Of a stretch of 45,955 nt of DNA, positions 8,420-16,572 are shown piece after piece. Below the pieces are notes generated by a model, which did no database searches, was not told where the DNA came from, and saw only the letters and a program-made list of their open reading frames with translations. The first letter of the stretch is position 1. Every line of letters starts with the position of its first letter. Position numbers and translations under genes: made by a program. The stretch comes from Candidatus Woesearchaeota archaeon (GTDB lineage: Archaea; Nanobdellota; Nanobdellia; Woesearchaeales; UBA10216): contig JACPIH010000033.1 of NCBI GenBank assembly GCA_016188155.1, positions 1 to 45,955 on the forward strand. The letters are read 5' to 3'.

Positions 8420-8977
8420 ATGGAACAAGCTGGCATAAAAAAATTGTTCGTGCTCGTCGCTTTTGTAATAGTGGGTGTTAGTGTTCTTTATCTTTTCACG
8501 TTGTTTGGAGGAAAGGAAAAGCCTGCTGACGAAACCGAGCAGGTGCAGATAGTGCAGGTTTCAGAGGCAGAGGCACAACCACCAGTCCAGCAAGCCCAGG
8601 CAGTTAACGAGTTTGACGAGTTTGCCAAGTTTTATCCGCCAGATGAAGTGCTTGCCAGCCTTTGCAGCCAGTACTCAAACCTTCCGGTTGACGTTGTGCC
8701 TTGCAGGAATGCTTACGATTTCGTTATTAAAAACTACAAGGCAAGCATAGTCTCATTTAGCCTCCTCCTGCAAGCCAGCAATGGCAGGCTGCAGCCTTTA
8801 GCGGCAGGCCAGCCAGCAACTGCAGCCGCAGGCACTCCCCAAGGCGCTCGCCTGGTGTGGTATGCTGTTCTGGAAGAAAAGCCGGCCTTTTCCGCTCTAG
8901 GCTCAAACGAAACATTCGCAAGAAAAGCAGTCATTATTGACGCGAAAAACCTGTCTGTCGTAAAAGAAACTTCATAA
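8420..8977 (+). CDS. Membrane-anchored extracytoplasmic protein
   Basis: 185 aa. One N-terminal transmembrane helix (about residues 8-29), no lipobox, then an acidic/Gln-rich linker and a globular domain. That domain carries the spaced Cys pair LASLCSQYSN and VVPCRNAYDF, resembling the one in the lipoprotein at 5778. A clear Shine-Dalgarno sequence (taggagg) precedes the ATG. It is probably the last gene of the surface-protein operon that begins at 5778. Family not recognised. Confidence 0.7.
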   Translation: MEQAGIKKLFVLVAFVIVGVSVLYLFTLFGGKEKPADETEQVQIVQVSEAEAQPPVQQAQAVNEFDEFAKFYPPDEVLASLCSQYSNLPVDVVPCRNAYDFVIKNYKASIVSFSLLLQASNGRLQPLAAGQPATAAAGTPQGARLVWYAVLEEKPAFSALGSNETFARKAVIIDAKNLSVVKETS

Positions 8978-8999
8978 AGATTTTGATTGCGGTTTCTGT

Positions 9000-9308
9000 T
9001 TAAGCAGTACTTACGGCTTCAATTTCTTCTTTTAGTGCATCTAAGTCATATTTTAGCGGAACTTTCCTTTCTTTCAGCAGGTCTATGAAGCGCCACATAG
9101 AAACTCCTGCTGTTTCTGCTGCTTTGCCAAGCGAAAGCTTGCCTTCAGCGTAGTCCCTTACTGCCGTGTTTTCCCTATATTCCGTTATTCCTATTGCCAG
9201 TAGTTCCCTAATTGCTGTTGACCTGTCCTCAAGCCTTTCCTTGGCCATTTTTTCTGCTTCTTCCAAAATCTTTTTTGGAAGTGTCAAACTGACCCTTTGC
9301 TGTTTCAT
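9000..9308 (-). CDS. UPF0175-family antitoxin-like protein (second copy)
   Basis: 102 aa. N-terminal ribbon-helix-helix-like part (QRVSLTLPKKILEEAEKMA, RSTAIRELLAIG) and UPF0175 core (AEGKLSLGKAAETAGVSMWRFIDLLKE), which fits the family consensus better than the paralogue at 4863. Its start overlaps the upstream PIN gene by 4 nt. Likely the antitoxin and autoregulator of the pair. Confidence 0.85.
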   Translation of the reverse strand: MKQQRVSLTLPKKILEEAEKMAKERLEDRSTAIRELLAIGITEYRENTAVRDYAEGKLSLGKAAETAGVSMWRFIDLLKERKVPLKYDLDALKEEIEAVSTA

Positions 9309-9823
9309 CTTTTATCACCCTTCAACCTTTGTCCTGCTTGTAAAAATTCCGTGATAATTTCGGCTGAAATCCACGCGTTTTTGGAAAACTCTTTCAGGGA
9401 AGACTCATAGTCTCTTAGCCGAATAAGCCCTTTCTTAAGGGCTTCGTACAGCAACCCTAAGGTAGTTCTGCACTTTATTCCGTGCTCCTTCGCTATTCTC
9501 ATTGAATCCAAGTCGTCTGTGAGTAGGGTCTTTTGTCTTTCCTGTTCGCACAAGGCTATTGCTTCAGCTTCACCTTTTCCTATAACGGCTTTAAGGCTTT
9601 CTGCTTTTGCCGTGTGAGTTTTGTCGAGTTCCTTTACAGCTATTGACTCGCCTATTTGCTTTTCTATAAGGAAAGCATCGCTGTAGCGTTCCTCCTTGCC
9701 CTTAACAACAACCTCATCGTAAACCGCTTTCGGTATTAAGATCTTGCCGTATAGGCTGTTTACGATGCTTAACCTGTTTATCTTCGCAAGCAAAATCAAC
9801 GAAGAGCTATCACAAATAATCAT
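9305..9823 (-). CDS. DUF3368/PIN-domain toxin-like protein (second copy)
   Basis: 172 aa. MIICDSSSLILLAKINRL carries the first PIN Asp, GKGEAEAIALC the Glu, LLTDDLDSMRIA the Asp pair, and TTLGLLYEALKKGLI is the DUF3368 signature. It is first in a two-gene operon with the UPF0175 gene. As in the copy at 5177, the toxin-like gene precedes the antitoxin-like gene. Both pairs flank the surface-protein operon at 5778-8977. Confidence 0.87.
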   Translation of the reverse strand: MIICDSSSLILLAKINRLSIVNSLYGKILIPKAVYDEVVVKGKEERYSDAFLIEKQIGESIAVKELDKTHTAKAESLKAVIGKGEAEAIALCEQERQKTLLTDDLDSMRIAKEHGIKCRTTLGLLYEALKKGLIRLRDYESSLKEFSKNAWISAEIITEFLQAGQRLKGDKR

Positions 9824-9828
9824 TCGTA

Positions 9829-9868
9829 ATCACTTAGCTTAAATAAGCAATCTTTTAACATCACTTAG
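9829..9868 (-). promoter_or_regulatory. Promoter with 9-bp direct repeats upstream of the PIN/UPF0175 pair
   Basis: The nonamer ATCACTTAG occurs at 9829-9837 and 9860-9868, 31 nt apart (about three helical turns). They flank an AT-rich palindrome GCTTA-AA-TAAGC at 9837-9848, which probably overlaps the TATA box. It is a plausible operator for the antitoxin. Confidence 0.4.
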
Positions 9869-9934
9869 ATTATTTAAATGTTTTGTTTTTCTGCTCTTTG
9901 TTTTGTCACTTCTTCCTAGCCTGTTGAGAAGCCG

Positions 9935-10261
9935 TCAGAGACTTTTTGTGAACTCAACAAAGACGTTGCCCTCAATGTCCGTTATGGACATGGCAGTATT
10001 CAGCTTCATCATCTTTACCTCCTTTTTGGTGTCAAAGTCAAGCGTCTTCTCAAAAGCAAACATGTCAAAGCCGTGCCTGTCCTTGACCAGCCTGGCAAGA
10101 ATCTTCAGCTTGTACATAAGGGCGTAAAAGGTGCTGTGAGGTATCACTTTTACTACCTCCCTAAGCGAGATGACCGCGCTCTTGCTGAACATCTGGAGCA
10201 GCACAAAAAGCTGCGCGCTCCTCTTCTTGTCAATCGGCAGTATTATGGTGCAGGTGTTCAT
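9935..10261 (-). CDS. Small protein, possible winged-helix regulator
   Basis: 108 aa, no family recognised. The middle (AQLFVLLQMFSKSAVISLREV followed by HSTFYALMYKLKILARLVKD) has the spacing of a winged helix-turn-helix, with two helices, a recognition helix and a following basic wing. The C-terminal 35 residues look beta-rich. A TATA-like actataaaa lies at about 10295-10303. No signal peptide or membrane segment. The regulator idea is inference only. Confidence 0.55.
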   Translation of the reverse strand: MNTCTIILPIDKKRSAQLFVLLQMFSKSAVISLREVVKVIPHSTFYALMYKLKILARLVKDRHGFDMFAFEKTLDFDTKKEVKMMKLNTAMSITDIEGNVFVEFTKSL

Positions 10262-10579
10262 TTTTGTTGTCTTTCCCTTTTATTGTTGTCTTTTTATAGT
10301 GGCTACAATAATGATGGTTTTTGGTTTGGGATTTAAGACTATGGCTTAAATATTATATATGATTATATAAAAAGTAACTCTGGAATGGTGGTGACATTTT
10401 TGGCATACCTTTGGACTGACCATGCAGCTTATGATTGTGATTGGGCTTAAAGTGCCTTTCGGTAGAAAAGGCGCAGGAATTCCGGCACTTGCGTAAGAAC
10501 TGCGGCTTCTCTGAGAAATCTTTCAAAAAAGAGGCTGTTTTCCGGAAGATTTTCGGAAAGTTGGAAAATCTTTGGCCGC
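10262..10579. other. 318-nt intergenic region with strong TATA-like sequences and element E2
   Basis: No convincing gene. On the plus strand two TATA-like stretches (cttaaatattatatatg about 10344-10360 and ttatataaaaag about 10363-10373) point rightward. Any transcript starting near 10380-10393 would run through a segment with only a 21-codon frame (10385-10450) and weak C/D-box-like motifs. At 10446-10520 lies element E2, sharing TGCCTTTC-N15-GGAATTCCG with 4149-4180. Confidence 0.35.
10446..10520. repeat. Intergenic element E2, similar to 4142-4215
   Basis: TAAAGTGCCTTTC, 15 unrelated bases, then GGAATTCCG, mirrors the E1 element with identical spacing. Further on both contain CGGC at the same offset. 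Function unknown. Confidence 0.4.
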
Positions 10580-11023
10580 CTATTTCCTGCCGGGCTGCTT
10601 CATCAAAGCGCCTGCCAGCTGCCTGGCAAATCCGTCTGCCTTGCCGTAAACCAGAGCTGTTCCTTTATCTCGGTCAAGCTGCACTATTGCCCTGAGGCTG
10701 CTTGGCTGCCTAACACCCATGCCGTCAATGTGCAAATCAAAGCTTATAGGAAGCTCTGTTGTCTTTTCGTAACGCGCAAACTCTGACGAATAAGCATTTC
10801 CCAACCGCTTGGAAATTGTTTTCACAAAGCCGTTTTTCTCGAGTATTCGCACAAATCCTCCTAAATCACTTCGTTTCAAGACGATGTCGGCATCTACGGA
10901 GAACCTGTGCTTGTACGCGGAAACAGCATACCCTCCTACAATAACAAATTCTAGCCCTGCCGCCACAAACTGCTGCAGAACCTCGAAAATCTGGTTTTCC
11001 CTTTCAATGAACCTGCCAAACAT
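10580..11023 (-). CDS. Nucleotidyltransferase-fold protein (MNT/AbiEii-like)
   Basis: 147-aa minimal nucleotidyltransferase. The core is FVIVGGYAVSAYKHRFSVDADIVLK, where GG and the D-x-D pair (VDADIV) are the catalytic signature, with a third acidic candidate in SFDLHIDG. Such proteins act as toxins or antitoxins in HTH-linked type IV/MNT systems (AbiE-like). Its ATG overlaps by 1 nt the stop of the upstream HTH gene (TGATG), so the two are co-translated. Substrate unknown. Confidence 0.8.
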   Translation of the reverse strand: MFGRFIERENQIFEVLQQFVAAGLEFVIVGGYAVSAYKHRFSVDADIVLKRSDLGGFVRILEKNGFVKTISKRLGNAYSSEFARYEKTTELPISFDLHIDGMGVRQPSSLRAIVQLDRDKGTALVYGKADGFARQLAGALMKQPGRK

Positions 11024-11664
11024 CAGTTAACACCTGCTTCCCTGTAGTGAACGTTCAACTTTTTTCTGTACATTTCCCGTATCATTTCCAATGCAGGCTG
11101 AAAGTTATAGAAATGCTTCTTCATGAAGGCAATTGTAGCTTCCAACGGATCCACAGGGATGTTTTCGCACCTTTCTGCCTTGAACTCGCGGACAAACTCC
11201 GGCCTGAAAAAAACTCCAGCACCAGCATTCACGCGCAAGCCTAACTTGTTGGTGTAAAAGTCAAAGATTTCCCTATCCTGCTCCTTTATCTTGACAAATA
11301 CCGGATAGTAGTCCTTGCTTCTGCCAATCTGATAGCCTCCCTTTGTCCACACAAAGACGGCATCAGTCTTGGTAAAGCAATAAGTTACGCCAGTCAAAGG
11401 CAACACAGAATAATAGAAAGAGGCGTCATTGCCAAAGACTTCCATTATGTAAGCCAAAGTCCGCTTGTACACGGCGCTGTTCTTGTTAAGTGTCAATCTC
11501 ATGCGGCTTGCCTGAAAAACACCTGCCCTGGCTAGCTCCTTTACCCACTTATAAGTCCAGCCGAAAGAGATGCCCGTGCGCTTAGCAATGGCATTAATAG
11601 AGTCAACATCCCTTGCGGCAATAAGTATCTTCATAACATGCGGATTCACAATCTGCAGATTCAT
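11023..11664 (-). CDS. HTH regulator paired with nucleotidyltransferase (AbiEi-like antitoxin candidate)
   Basis: 213 aa. The N-terminal 60 residues form a winged helix-turn-helix (MKILIAARDVDSINAIAKRTG, then SFGWTYKWVKELARAGVF). The remaining 150 residues are mixed alpha/beta with no family I can name. Downstream coupling to a nucleotidyltransferase and a perfect palindrome in its own promoter argue for an autorepressing antitoxin of an AbiE-like system. That role is inference. Confidence 0.7.
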   Translation of the reverse strand: MNLQIVNPHVMKILIAARDVDSINAIAKRTGISFGWTYKWVKELARAGVFQASRMRLTLNKNSAVYKRTLAYIMEVFGNDASFYYSVLPLTGVTYCFTKTDAVFVWTKGGYQIGRSKDYYPVFVKIKEQDREIFDFYTNKLGLRVNAGAGVFFRPEFVREFKAERCENIPVDPLEATIAFMKKHFYNFQPALEMIREMYRKKLNVHYREAGVN

Positions 11665-11696
11665 GTTATCATCCTAATGATAACTTATATATAAAT
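11665..11696 (-). promoter_or_regulatory. Perfect-palindrome operator and TATA box of the HTH-nucleotidyltransferase operon
   Basis: GTTATCAT-ccta-ATGATAAC (11665-11684) is a perfect 8-bp inverted repeat. It lies between the ATG (11664) and a TATA box, tttatatata on the minus strand (about 11686-11696). A repressor bound here would cover the transcription start, so it is the expected site for the HTH protein. Confidence 0.7.
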
Positions 11697-11748
11697 CTTG
11701 TGGTGTTACAAGAAATTTCACCCCTCTTCAATAACGACAAAATGGAAA

Positions 11749-11760
11749 GATTTATATAGG
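11749..11760 (+). promoter_or_regulatory. TATA box for the gene at 11783
   Basis: gatttatatagg is centred about 28 nt before the ATG at 11783, the spacing of a leaderless archaeal gene. Confidence 0.65.
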
Positions 11761-11782
11761 CGTTTTCCAAAGTTAGCTGCTC

Positions 11783-13882
11783 ATGGCTGATTTGGATGGT
11801 GCGGTGGAAAGGGCATGGGAAGGCAGCCCTTTGGCAAAGCTATGGGTAGCCAGGCGTGGGTTTAGGAACGAAGAAGGACTGCCTTTGGCTGTTTTGGAAG
11901 TAGGCCCTGCTCTGGAAATGCTGAGCCCTGCAGAGCTGGGTGGGTACAGCGCTTCGGTTAATAGTGAAGAACACAAGAAACCACAGCCTCAAGCTATCAT
12001 AGCAGATAATCGCAGAAGCGGCTTATTTGCCAGAGTGAGGGATTATGCTGCCAGTGCAGCTGCAGCTGTTTTGGATAAAATTTCCGATAGAATTCCCAAT
12101 AGTTTAAGGCCGTATCTGGCCGTTGTGCCAGTTACTATGCTGGCTGCGGCGTGTACGTTTGGCACTCCAACTCCTCAGCCTACAAGCATTCCAACCAATA
12201 CTCCAACCGCTGTTCCAACAGCCAGCCCTTATCCCATCGCGACGGCAACTGCTGCAGCAACACCAACACCTACTCCGTTGTGGACGCCAACCCCTCAGAA
12301 GCTATTGACGCCCACGCCTACCCCGACTCTTTGGGTTCCGCCTACTGCTACCTTTACTCCAACGCGAACCCCTACGGCTACTCCTACGGCAACTGCAACT
12401 TTTACTCCTACTTCATCCCCTACTCCAACGCATACTCCCAGGCCTAATCCTGCAGTTGTTTATGCGACAAGCCAAGGCCTTAGCCAAAATATCGTTGCCG
12501 GACTGGCAAGGTTCGGCTTGGACTTTTTATTGGACAGCACTGAAAAAGCGTTCATCGACGCTGTAGCTGCCAACCCGTTGGAAGTTCAGGTTGCAATGGT
12601 TACTTCACCTTACCTGGCTAACGGCAAACTTCCATTAACTGATTTGGTTGCTGCTGCAACTACGATGCAAAAATACAATCCTAAACTGAAGGAAGCTGTT
12701 TGGGCGATGCCTGACAAGGCAATACAACTTCCAAGCGGTAGCAGCTTTAACCCAATCACAGTTTTGGAAAGGTTTATTCAGAAAGATGCCAAAACAATCA
12801 AGGTGCTCGACTACACCCAAAGCAGGATTTTTGACAATGCCGAGTTTTGGAAAGCCTTCAACCAGGACGAATTCGTTGAGGGCAAGTATCCTAGCGGTTT
12901 TGTGTACAGGCAGACTTGGGTTAGGCGGGATGCCAGCAAGTGGCCTGTGAAGAACTGGCAGACAATGATTACAATGATGCAGAAGTATGACCCTTCCAAC
13001 TACAAAGAGGACGACCTCGACAAAATCCTTGACGAGCTTGGAGTTTATCCTGGGCAATGCTTTTACTGCGATGGTAAAACTTGGGACTTGCTTGAGGTAA
13101 CTGGCAAAGGCGATAAGGGCAACAACGGCTACACTGCTTACTTTAACATGGTTGGCTCTGAAGGCAACATAGTCAGGGAGTGGCTCAAAGCCATCACGCA
13201 TCACGTTTGGGCTGATGGTGAAGGGTTACTGGTAAGGCCTTTCAGAGCTAATAATGCTGAGCAGCTGAGGATGATGTACAGCAGAGACCCTATGGAAAAT
13301 AGTTGTGGTTCATCAATCGCTTATGGTTGTGCAAATGTTAGTTTTATGAACGCAACTGTTAGAGATGGCACATTTTTAAGCCCCTTTATTATTTCTTCCG
13401 AAATAATTAGCGATGCCTCATATCAGTCAACAAACGGTGCTACACCTGAACAAGTCGCTCTTGAAAGGCTTTTTGATTGGGGTAGGCGAAACCTTTCACA
13501 TATGGTTGCTCAAAGTCAAGAGATTGGTCCTGCCAATACTATGAACCGTATTTATAGTCCGATTTTTCCTCAAAATCCTATTGCCCCGCCTGCTTGGACA
13601 GTTCCAATAGTCCGGCAAGGTGGAAGCCCTACTACAGCAACCTTTTTTACGGCTCTATTAAGGTCATTGGGTATTCCAGCACAGGGTATGGTGTTCAGTC
13701 CTAACGTTGGTAAACGTGCTGGCCTTGTGGATGTTAACAACATTACAATATATTATGATGGAAATGATTTCTTTGATTTTAGGTTAAAAGCCATTCCTAT
13801 TTGTAATTTTTTGAATACGTCTTGGGGACCTGTAGAAAATGATGCTAACTCTGTGTATGGTTCAACGCAATTTTGTAACTAA
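11783..13882 (+). CDS. Thr/Pro-linker protein with degenerate transglutaminase-like C-terminal domain
   Basis: 699 aa. Residues 1-110 are a cytoplasm-like N-terminal region. At 108-124 there is a hydrophobic stretch ending in a lipobox-like MLAAAC (Cys124). Residues 127-235 are a long Thr/Pro/Ala spacer (TPTPTP repeats). The remaining 460 residues are globular. Near the C-terminus [22 protein letters not shown] closely resembles the transglutaminase/protease core motif, but the position of the catalytic Cys is Ser. The downstream His is not evident. It may therefore be an inactive or binding domain. An internal rather than N-terminal lipobox is odd; the true mature start may be further in, or the hydrophobic part may be a simple anchor. 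Likely cell-surface. Confidence 0.75.
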   Translation: MADLDGAVERAWEGSPLAKLWVARRGFRNEEGLPLAVLEVGPALEMLSPAELGGYSASVNSEEHKKPQPQAIIADNRRSGLFARVRDYAASAAAAVLDKISDRIPNSLRPYLAVVPVTMLAAACTFGTPTPQPTSIPTNTPTAVPTASPYPIATATAAATPTPTPLWTPTPQKLLTPTPTPTLWVPPTATFTPTRTPTATPTATATFTPTSSPTPTHTPRPNPAVVYATSQGLSQNIVAGLARFGLDFLLDSTEKAFIDAVAANPLEVQVAMVTSPYLANGKLPLTDLVAAATTMQKYNPKLKEAVWAMPDKAIQLPSGSSFNPITVLERFIQKDAKTIKVLDYTQSRIFDNAEFWKAFNQDEFVEGKYPSGFVYRQTWVRRDASKWPVKNWQTMITMMQKYDPSNYKEDDLDKILDELGVYPGQCFYCDGKTWDLLEVTGKGDKGNNGYTAYFNMVGSEGNIVREWLKAITHHVWADGEGLLVRPFRANNAEQLRMMYSRDPMENSCGSSIAYGCANVSFMNATVRDGTFLSPFIISSEIISDASYQSTNGATPEQVALERLFDWGRRNLSHMVAQSQEIGPANTMNRIYSPIFPQNPIAPPAWTVPIVRQGGSPTTATFFTALLRSLGIPAQGMVFSPNVGKRAGLVDVNNITIYYDGNDFFDFRLKAIPICNFLNTSWGPVENDANSVYGSTQFCN

Positions 13883-13894
13883 TGTTTTTCAAAA

Positions 13895-13940
13895 GTTATT
13901 TATATGGGTTGAATTAAGACTTATTGCTGGTTTATTTAAC
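13895..13940 (+). promoter_or_regulatory. Promoter candidates for the cysteine-rich repeat gene
   Basis: agttatttatatggg (about 13895-13906) and tggtttatttaact (about 13928-13941) are TATA-like and lie 30-65 nt upstream of the ATG at 13968. A short purine-rich ribosome-binding sequence (aggaATG) precedes the start. Confidence 0.4.
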
Positions 13941-13967
13941 TACTAGGAAAAAGAGGGTCAGGCAGGA

Positions 13968-15290
13968 ATGAGAAAGTTGCTTTTGCTGTTGGTTGTGCTG
14001 TTAGTCTCAGGTTCTTTACTGTTGCTCCTTCCTGAAGCTTCTGTTGCCCAGGGGTGGGAACCTTCTGGGACTATTGGCGTTGGTCCGAAAATATGTGACT
14101 TTGACAGTGAATGCGGTACTGGTAATGAGTGTTATGCCTTCGATTGCCGATCTTGCTCAGGAAGCTGCCTCCCTTGCGGGACGTGGCAGGGAGGAGGAGG
14201 GTGCGGCTGCGTTAACGCTTTTGAAGACGCGCAAGATGGCTGCTCTGCTGGGTGGTGGTGCGAGTCAGGAACATGCGTAAACTGCCGTAGCCCTGGAGGC
14301 GCGTGCGATAAAGCATGCTGTGACCTTTGCGATGCCAGCACCTCTGTGTGCGTTCAGTGCGATGCTAATAATGTGCAAACTAACCCGCCAGTTGCCCAAG
14401 GAGGGGGAAAATGCGAGGAAAGCTGCGGGGCAAGTTCGCAATGTGATGAGCTAGCAGTAGGAACTTTTGTTGCCTCAGGAATATGCAACCTCACGTGCCA
14501 GTACGTTGACGGCGACCCTTCTCCACCAGCAAACTGTGAAGCCGCGGTTGGGCCAGGTCACTGGAACCTTGGAGGCGAAGTAGCTGCAACAACGTGCTGC
14601 GGTGATGATGCTGGAGAGAACACGCGCTCCCGTGAAACAGGCTGCACAATATTACCCTCGTGTGCCCTCAACGATTATCCCGAATTTTCTAATGACCCCG
14701 CTGATGATGCCTGCTGCAACAATCCTAATGATGCGGTTTTTAACAGTGCATGTTTTACGGATGATAATGGTGGAGGAGGGCCTTATTTGTACAGTGGTGG
14801 TGCTGTGTCTGTGGCAGTTGGCGCTCCGAACACCATTGCTGAGAATGGGAAATGGTATGACTGTGATAATAGCCTGGGTGCTTGTACTGAGTCGAAAAGC
14901 ACTGGAAGGTGTGGTTTAACGTGGGTTGCTGGCGGCGAAGCTGCGGCGTTTGGCGAGTATGCCACAGGCACTTCTACTGAGTGCTGCGGCGATGATGCTG
15001 GAGAGAACTCGCGCTCCCGTGAAACAGGCTGCACAATACCAGGATGTGCTCCCAACGGTTATCCTGAGTTTAGTCCTAGCGCTGGTGATGCTGTTTGCTG
15101 CAACAATCCTAATGATGCGGTTTTTAACAGTGCATGTTTTACGGATGATAATGGTGGAGGAGGGCCTTATTTGTTGTGGCTGCTGGGGCTGTTGTTCCAA
15201 ACACCATTGCTGAGAATGGGAAATGGTATGACTGTGATAACAGCAAAGGTGCTTGTGATGAGCCGAAAGTCAACGGAAGGTGTGGTTTAA
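13968..15290 (+). CDS. Exported cysteine-rich repeat protein, N-terminal part of a frameshifted gene
   Basis: Signal peptide at residues 1-26 (hydrophobic run of Leu/Val, likely cut after SVA), then cysteine-rich modules. A repeat of 128 codons contains TECCGDDAGEN, CCNNPNDAVFNSACF, DDNGGGGPYL, NTIAENGKWYDCDNS and GRCGLTWVAGGEAAAFGEY. The true frame is left at about 15174. The 38 residues after GGGGPYL are out of frame, because the expected continuation (NTIAENGKWYDCDN) is encoded in the frame of the next entry. The two ORFs are therefore one broken gene of about 860 codons. Function unknown, surface location likely. Confidence 0.75.
   Translation: MRKLLLLLVVLLVSGSLLLLLPEASVAQGWEPSGTIGVGPKICDFDSECGTGNECYAFDCRSCSGSCLPCGTWQGGGGCGCVNAFEDAQDGCSAGWWCESGTCVNCRSPGGACDKACCDLCDASTSVCVQCDANNVQTNPPVAQGGGKCEESCGASSQCDELAVGTFVASGICNLTCQYVDGDPSPPANCEAAVGPGHWNLGGEVAATTCCGDDAGENTRSRETGCTILPSCALNDYPEFSNDPADDACCNNPNDAVFNSACFTDDNGGGGPYLYSGGAVSVAVGAPNTIAENGKWYDCDNSLGACTESKSTGRCGLTWVAGGEAAAFGEYATGTSTECCGDDAGENSRSRETGCTIPGCAPNGYPEFSPSAGDAVCCNNPNDAVFNSACFTDDNGGGGPYLLWLLGLLFQTPLLRMGNGMTVITAKVLVMSRKSTEGVV
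14712..14790 (+). repeat. 79-nt identical internal repeat, copy 1
   Basis: Identical to 15096-15174 and 384 nt (128 codons) away. It is part of a tandem coding duplication in the cysteine-rich gene. Confidence 0.85.
15096..15174 (+). repeat. 79-nt identical internal repeat, copy 2
   Basis: Identical to 14712-14790. The similar block just beyond it (AACACCATTGCTGAG at 15200) is only 371 nt from its counterpart at 14829 instead of 384. So 13 nt net are missing here and the reading frame changes. Confidence 0.85.
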
Positions 15291-16543
15291 CGTGGGTTGC
15301 TGGCGGCGAAGCTGCGGCGTTTGGCGAGTATGACACAGGCACTTCAACCGAGTGCTGCGGCGACGACTCAAATGAGAAGTACCGCTCAACAGCAAAAGGG
15401 GGTACTACTTATTCTGCGTGCTGCAACTTGGCAACTGACTGTGTTGATGTTGGTAACGCCTGTGTTCCTACTGGCACGCAGAGTGGCGGCTTTATATGTA
15501 CAAGTGGCCAGTGGTTTGATGGAGACCTTTCCTCTACAGACTGCACAAATGCTGTAGGCGCAGGAAACTGGAACCTTGGCACTGGAAGCGAGGTTGCCGA
15601 AACGACGTGCTGCGGTGATGACCTTGGAGAGTACAACAGGTTCAGGGACTGCAAACCTGGCTCATGCGTTAGCGTCCCAAGCGATAAGAAGTGCTGCAAC
15701 GCAGACAAAGACTGTGTATATAGTGGCGAGTGTTTCTACGACGTTGACACTGCCATTAGCCTAGTTCAGGCAGAAAACACTGCTTTCTGCACAAGCAAGA
15801 AACAGGAGGAGCCATGCACTAAGGGAGAGGCTAAGGTAAAATGCGAGTGGACAGGCAGTAATTGTGTTGCGACTGCAACGAGAGCAGCTGTGCAGTTCAG
15901 CCAGAAAACTGGCGGCAGCTATAAAGCCTATGCCGATGTCAACAATGATGGCTCTGACGAGGTGTGCGTTGCTTCAAGCCCAGGCCAGTGGGAAGGCTCT
16001 ACGTTTGGCTCAGTGAGCGGCATTGTTAGGAACATTACAGACCCTGCCCAGGGAGCACTGGTTAGGGTGCTAGGCACTGCTTCCCAAGCAACGACTGCTG
16101 CTGATGGAAGCTACACTATAACCAACGTTCTTACAGGCTATCATGACATTGTTGCTTCAAAGAGCGAGTACGAAGCAAGCACTGCTTATGGAGTTTTTGT
16201 TCCTGATGGGGCGACTGTCACGGTTGACTTTACTTTGGTGAGGGCTTTGGGTGGCTGTGAGGACGACTGCACGCTGGTTGGCTCGAACCTGTGCGATGCG
16301 AGCTGCCAGGGCAAGGGCCTGTGCTGGTTCTACAGCGACGCTACTAAGGCTGCCTGCGATGGCACTTTCGGCATTATTGAAATGCCTGGGGGCTTGATGA
16401 ACGTTGACTGCTGCAAAGGCCAGCCGTACTCTCCAATCAAAGCGGATATTACTGTGCCTTCAAAGAACGTGATTGTGTCGAAGAAGCCTGTGCTTTACCA
16501 CGGAAAATTCATAAACATGGTAATGGTTGTGTTTAACAGGTAG
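15176..16543 (+). CDS. C-terminal part of the frameshifted cysteine-rich protein, with carboxypeptidase-regulatory-like domain
   Basis: In the same sense as the preceding ORF but shifted. The GTG at 15176 is probably not a real start, since the frame continues the internal repeat. It begins with the third copy of NTIAENGKWYDCDN...GRCGLTWVAGGEAAAFGEY and continues through further Cys clusters. At about residues 280-345 it has a CarboxypepD_reg-like beta sandwich (GSVSGIVRNITDPAQGALV, AADGSYTITNVLTGYHDIV), a module common in surface proteins. A last Cys-rich stretch follows. No C-terminal anchor is visible. Confidence 0.7.
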   Translation: MAAGAVVPNTIAENGKWYDCDNSKGACDEPKVNGRCGLTWVAGGEAAAFGEYDTGTSTECCGDDSNEKYRSTAKGGTTYSACCNLATDCVDVGNACVPTGTQSGGFICTSGQWFDGDLSSTDCTNAVGAGNWNLGTGSEVAETTCCGDDLGEYNRFRDCKPGSCVSVPSDKKCCNADKDCVYSGECFYDVDTAISLVQAENTAFCTSKKQEEPCTKGEAKVKCEWTGSNCVATATRAAVQFSQKTGGSYKAYADVNNDGSDEVCVASSPGQWEGSTFGSVSGIVRNITDPAQGALVRVLGTASQATTAADGSYTITNVLTGYHDIVASKSEYEASTAYGVFVPDGATVTVDFTLVRALGGCEDDCTLVGSNLCDASCQGKGLCWFYSDATKAACDGTFGIIEMPGGLMNVDCCKGQPYSPIKADITVPSKNVIVSKKPVLYHGKFINMVMVVFNR

Positions 16544-16572
16544 GACAGGTGGGCGGATTCTGTTTACTTCCC

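Noticed and set aside
10385-10450. A 21-codon ORF or C/D box sRNA after a TATA box
   Set aside because: The ATG is too close to the nearer TATA box, no ribosome-binding site exists, and the D box is missing; only weak C and D' matches are seen.
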